The notes under the pieces are model-generated. The model worked only from the letters and a program-made list of their open reading frames with translations. It was not told the DNA's origin and ran no database searches. DNA of 45,181 bases from Planctomyces sp. (GTDB lineage: Bacteria > Planctomycetota > Planctomycetia > Planctomycetales > Planctomycetaceae), in the NCBI GenBank assembly GCA_016795105.1, contig JAEUIH010000061.1:1-45181 (forward strand), in the 5' to 3' direction. Made by a program: the position numbers and the translations under genes. Below, piece by piece: positions 43,854 through 45,181 of the stretch (its first letter is position 1; each line of letters begins with the position of its first letter).

Positions 43854-44225
43854 TTAGCACAGCATACTGCAATACCGAACGTAAGCTGGTACGCCAACCA
43901 TTCGCAACCGTTCAGGTGGTCGAACGGTCTCCAAAACATCGGCATTTTGGAGGACAACATCCCTACTGACGCAGACGCCATCGAAAGTGCTTAAACTCGA
44001 TTGTTCGGAAATGAACTCTCGATGTCGCGTTGATGGATCGCCGGTACAGGAGCAAGGTGCCGACGGTAGCGATTCACTGCACTCATCAGTGCTGCAGCAG
44101 CCTTGTCCGTCGCAAGTCAGTGTCTCAGAACCATCAAGGCAACAGTCATGCTCGCACGACTGTTGAGGAATAACCTCGGACAGCAGTAACAAGCAGGCGA
44201 TGAGTTTTGGGATGAAGGTTGCCAT
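43854..44225 (-). CDS. Cys-rich exported protein, family member 7
   Basis: 123 residues with a signal sequence (MATFIPKLIACLLLLSEVIP). Cys groups: SCEHDCCLDG, TCDGQGCCSTDEC and APCSCTGD. It ends AYVRYCSMLC, sharing R-x-C-x-x-x-C with the genes at 21911 and 42897. It is followed by the small FYxRA protein at 43437-43640. It is the last gene before the integrase region. Confidence 0.62.
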   Translation of the reverse strand: MATFIPKLIACLLLLSEVIPQQSCEHDCCLDGSETLTCDGQGCCSTDECSESLPSAPCSCTGDPSTRHREFISEQSSLSTFDGVCVSRDVVLQNADVLETVRPPERLRMVGVPAYVRYCSMLC

Positions 44226-44570
44226 GACTTACTCTCAGTCATCGGCGAAGGATTGCAAGTTCAGAAGTAGGGAATCACCGTATAGTGGGCGACAGTTTTG
44301 TTCGGATAAACACACTGAGGAAGCCGTCTACTCAAGAGGCTAGATTTCCGTGCTGGACAAAAGACGTTATCCGGCGTTAGGGTCGGGGGGTGGAAAAACT
44401 CATCGGATGGCCGGAAGTTTCTGCGGTTGCCGAGTGAGTGAAACAGAGGCATCATTGGCCAGTGAACTGATGGGTTCTGCTTGCGGATGCTGGCCTTGGT
44501 CAGGATCGGGTTGTTGATGAACTTTGCCGCTTGATGAGTGAGGCGGCTGCATGATTGCTCAGGGAGGAGT
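44226..44570. other. Intergenic region before the integrase
   Basis: A 345-base divergent gap between the Cys-rich gene (start 44225) and the integrase. No gene or strong repeat is visible. The G-rich patch GGTCGGGGGGTGG lies at 44380-44392. Confidence 0.35.
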
Positions 44571-45181
44571 ATGTCGATTGAAGATGCGTTGAGGTTGAAT
44601 GGACCTGGAACAGAGCTGGTGGAGCGGCAGGATGCGGAATTGCCGACGCTGATTCGGGATGCGGGTGTGGCGGCGAAGTTTGCATTTGAGGAGTTCCTCC
44701 ACGGCAAGATCCGCAACCGGTTTACTCGCAAAGCGTATCTGCATGCGGTGAAACGGTTCTCGGATTGGTGTGTAGAGCGGCAACTGGATTTGGTGCGAGT
44801 GGCTCCGGCAGATGTTGGCAGATATCTGGATGCCATGATGGTGTCTACGCCGACTCGGAAGCTGCATCTGGCTGCGTTGCGGAGGTTCTTTGATGAACTG
44901 GTGATGCGGCATGTGGTGATTCTCAATCCTGCTTTGTCTGTGCGGACAGAACGGCATCAGGCAGTGGAAGGAAAGACGCCGGAGATCTCCATCCAGCAGG
45001 CTCGACGATTGCTGAAGGCGATTGATTGCTCGCACGATGTTGGCCGCAGGGACAGGGCAGTCATCGGCATTCTGATCTACACCGCAGCTCGTGTGGGAGC
45101 TGTGGCGAAGCTGCGGCGGTCTGATTTCTACCGGTCTGGTGATCAGTTCTGCCTGAGGTTCCATGAGAAGAACGGCAAGGT
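44571..45181 (+). CDS. Tyrosine recombinase/integrase, 3' end outside the window
   Basis: At least 203 residues, open to the window edge. AGGGAGGAGT directly precedes the ATG. Residues about 40-125 form a core-binding SAM-like domain (FTRKAYLHAVKRFSDWCVER, then HLAALRRFFDELVMRHVVIL). The catalytic domain begins near 140 and shows the first catalytic Arg in ILIYTAARVGAVAKLRRSDF. The HxxR and Tyr box would lie beyond the window. It is oriented towards the expected intact tRNA-Ser end of the island. It is the likely mover of the whole region. Confidence 0.92.
   Translation, partial: MSIEDALRLNGPGTELVERQDAELPTLIRDAGVAAKFAFEEFLHGKIRNRFTRKAYLHAVKRFSDWCVERQLDLVRVAPADVGRYLDAMMVSTPTRKLHLAALRRFFDELVMRHVVILNPALSVRTERHQAVEGKTPEISIQQARRLLKAIDCSHDVGRRDRAVIGILIYTAARVGAVAKLRRSDFYRSGDQFCLRFHEKNGK

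Noticed and set aside
44261-45164. Minus-strand frames opposite the integrase
   Set aside because: The plus-strand frame has a strong ribosome site and the integrase Arg motif; the opposite frames are shadows.
1-45181. CRISPR arrays, rRNA genes and insertion sequences with transposases
   Set aside because: No regularly spaced repeats, no rRNA-like sequence and no transposase motif were seen; the only mobility gene is the integrase and the only tRNA sequence is the Ser fragment.
1-45181. MerR-, ArsR- or CopY-type regulators or a two-component pair
   Set aside because: No gene with those domains is visible; regulation is assigned tentatively to the ECF/anti-sigma block.

Overview
The window looks like most of a metal-resistance genomic island from a planctomycete-like bacterium. 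That assignment is an inference. It rests on roughly balanced base composition, many exported Cys/His-rich proteins of no named family, an ECF sigma/anti-sigma pair with a zinc-binding anti-sigma domain, the HMA-MauE fusion, and an integrase-type C-terminal tail of a kind I associate with planctomycetes. At the left edge only the 3' part of a tRNA-Ser(UGA) remains (18-77, minus). At the right edge a tyrosine recombinase (44571 to beyond the end, plus) runs out of the window. This is the geometry expected for an element integrated into a tRNA-Ser gene, with the intact tRNA lying to the right of the window.

From 1014 to 18256 nearly every gene is on the minus strand. Read in the direction of transcription they are: a Cys-rich exported protein and a TolC-type outer-membrane protein; another Cys-rich protein, a periplasmic adaptor and an RND metal pump; two tandem exported proteins built from a repeated metal-ligand-rich unit; a Cys-rich protein and a YnfA-type membrane protein; an exported thioredoxin-fold-like protein, a MacB/FtsX-type permease and its ATPase; and a His-rich lipoprotein, a 31-residue membrane ORF and a P1B-type metal ATPase. 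One divergent gene (15665) encodes a Gly/His/Tyr-rich exported protein.

From 18632 to 24535 lie small exported proteins on both strands. They include two His-rich ones, an outer-membrane 'transporter' gene split by an in-frame TAG, and a two-copy CCxxC metal-binding (TRASH/YHS-like) protein. From 24781 to 27697 is a plus-strand regulatory block: ECF sigma factor, membrane anti-sigma factor with a Cys-rich outer domain, a second SigZ-like ECF factor with a Cys-rich tail, a small coupled ORF and an HMA-MauE membrane protein. From 27790 to 37589 is a second efflux operon on the plus strand: Cys-rich protein, YHS-type lipoprotein, TRASH-like lipoprotein, sialidase-like beta-propeller, His-rich lipoprotein, a double-length adaptor and a second RND pump. 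Facing it, 37642 to 43328 (minus) holds a two-permease MacAB-like ABC exporter with adaptor and lipoprotein, again preceded by a Cys-rich ORF. A last small Cys-rich module and the integrase close the window.

Taken together the genes describe layered metal export: cytoplasm to periplasm (P1B ATPase), periplasm to outside (two RND systems sharing at least one TolC) and two ABC exporters, backed by many periplasmic metal-binding proteins. No MerR, ArsR or two-component regulator is visible, so the ECF/anti-sigma pair is the likeliest control. The most distinctive pattern is seven short Cys-rich exported ORFs, each the first gene of its transcription unit and 61-235 bases upstream of the next gene; several share a C-terminal R-x-C-x-x-x-C ending. 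Two of them form a duplicated two-gene module with a second small exported protein. I could run no searches, so every family assignment comes from motif reading.
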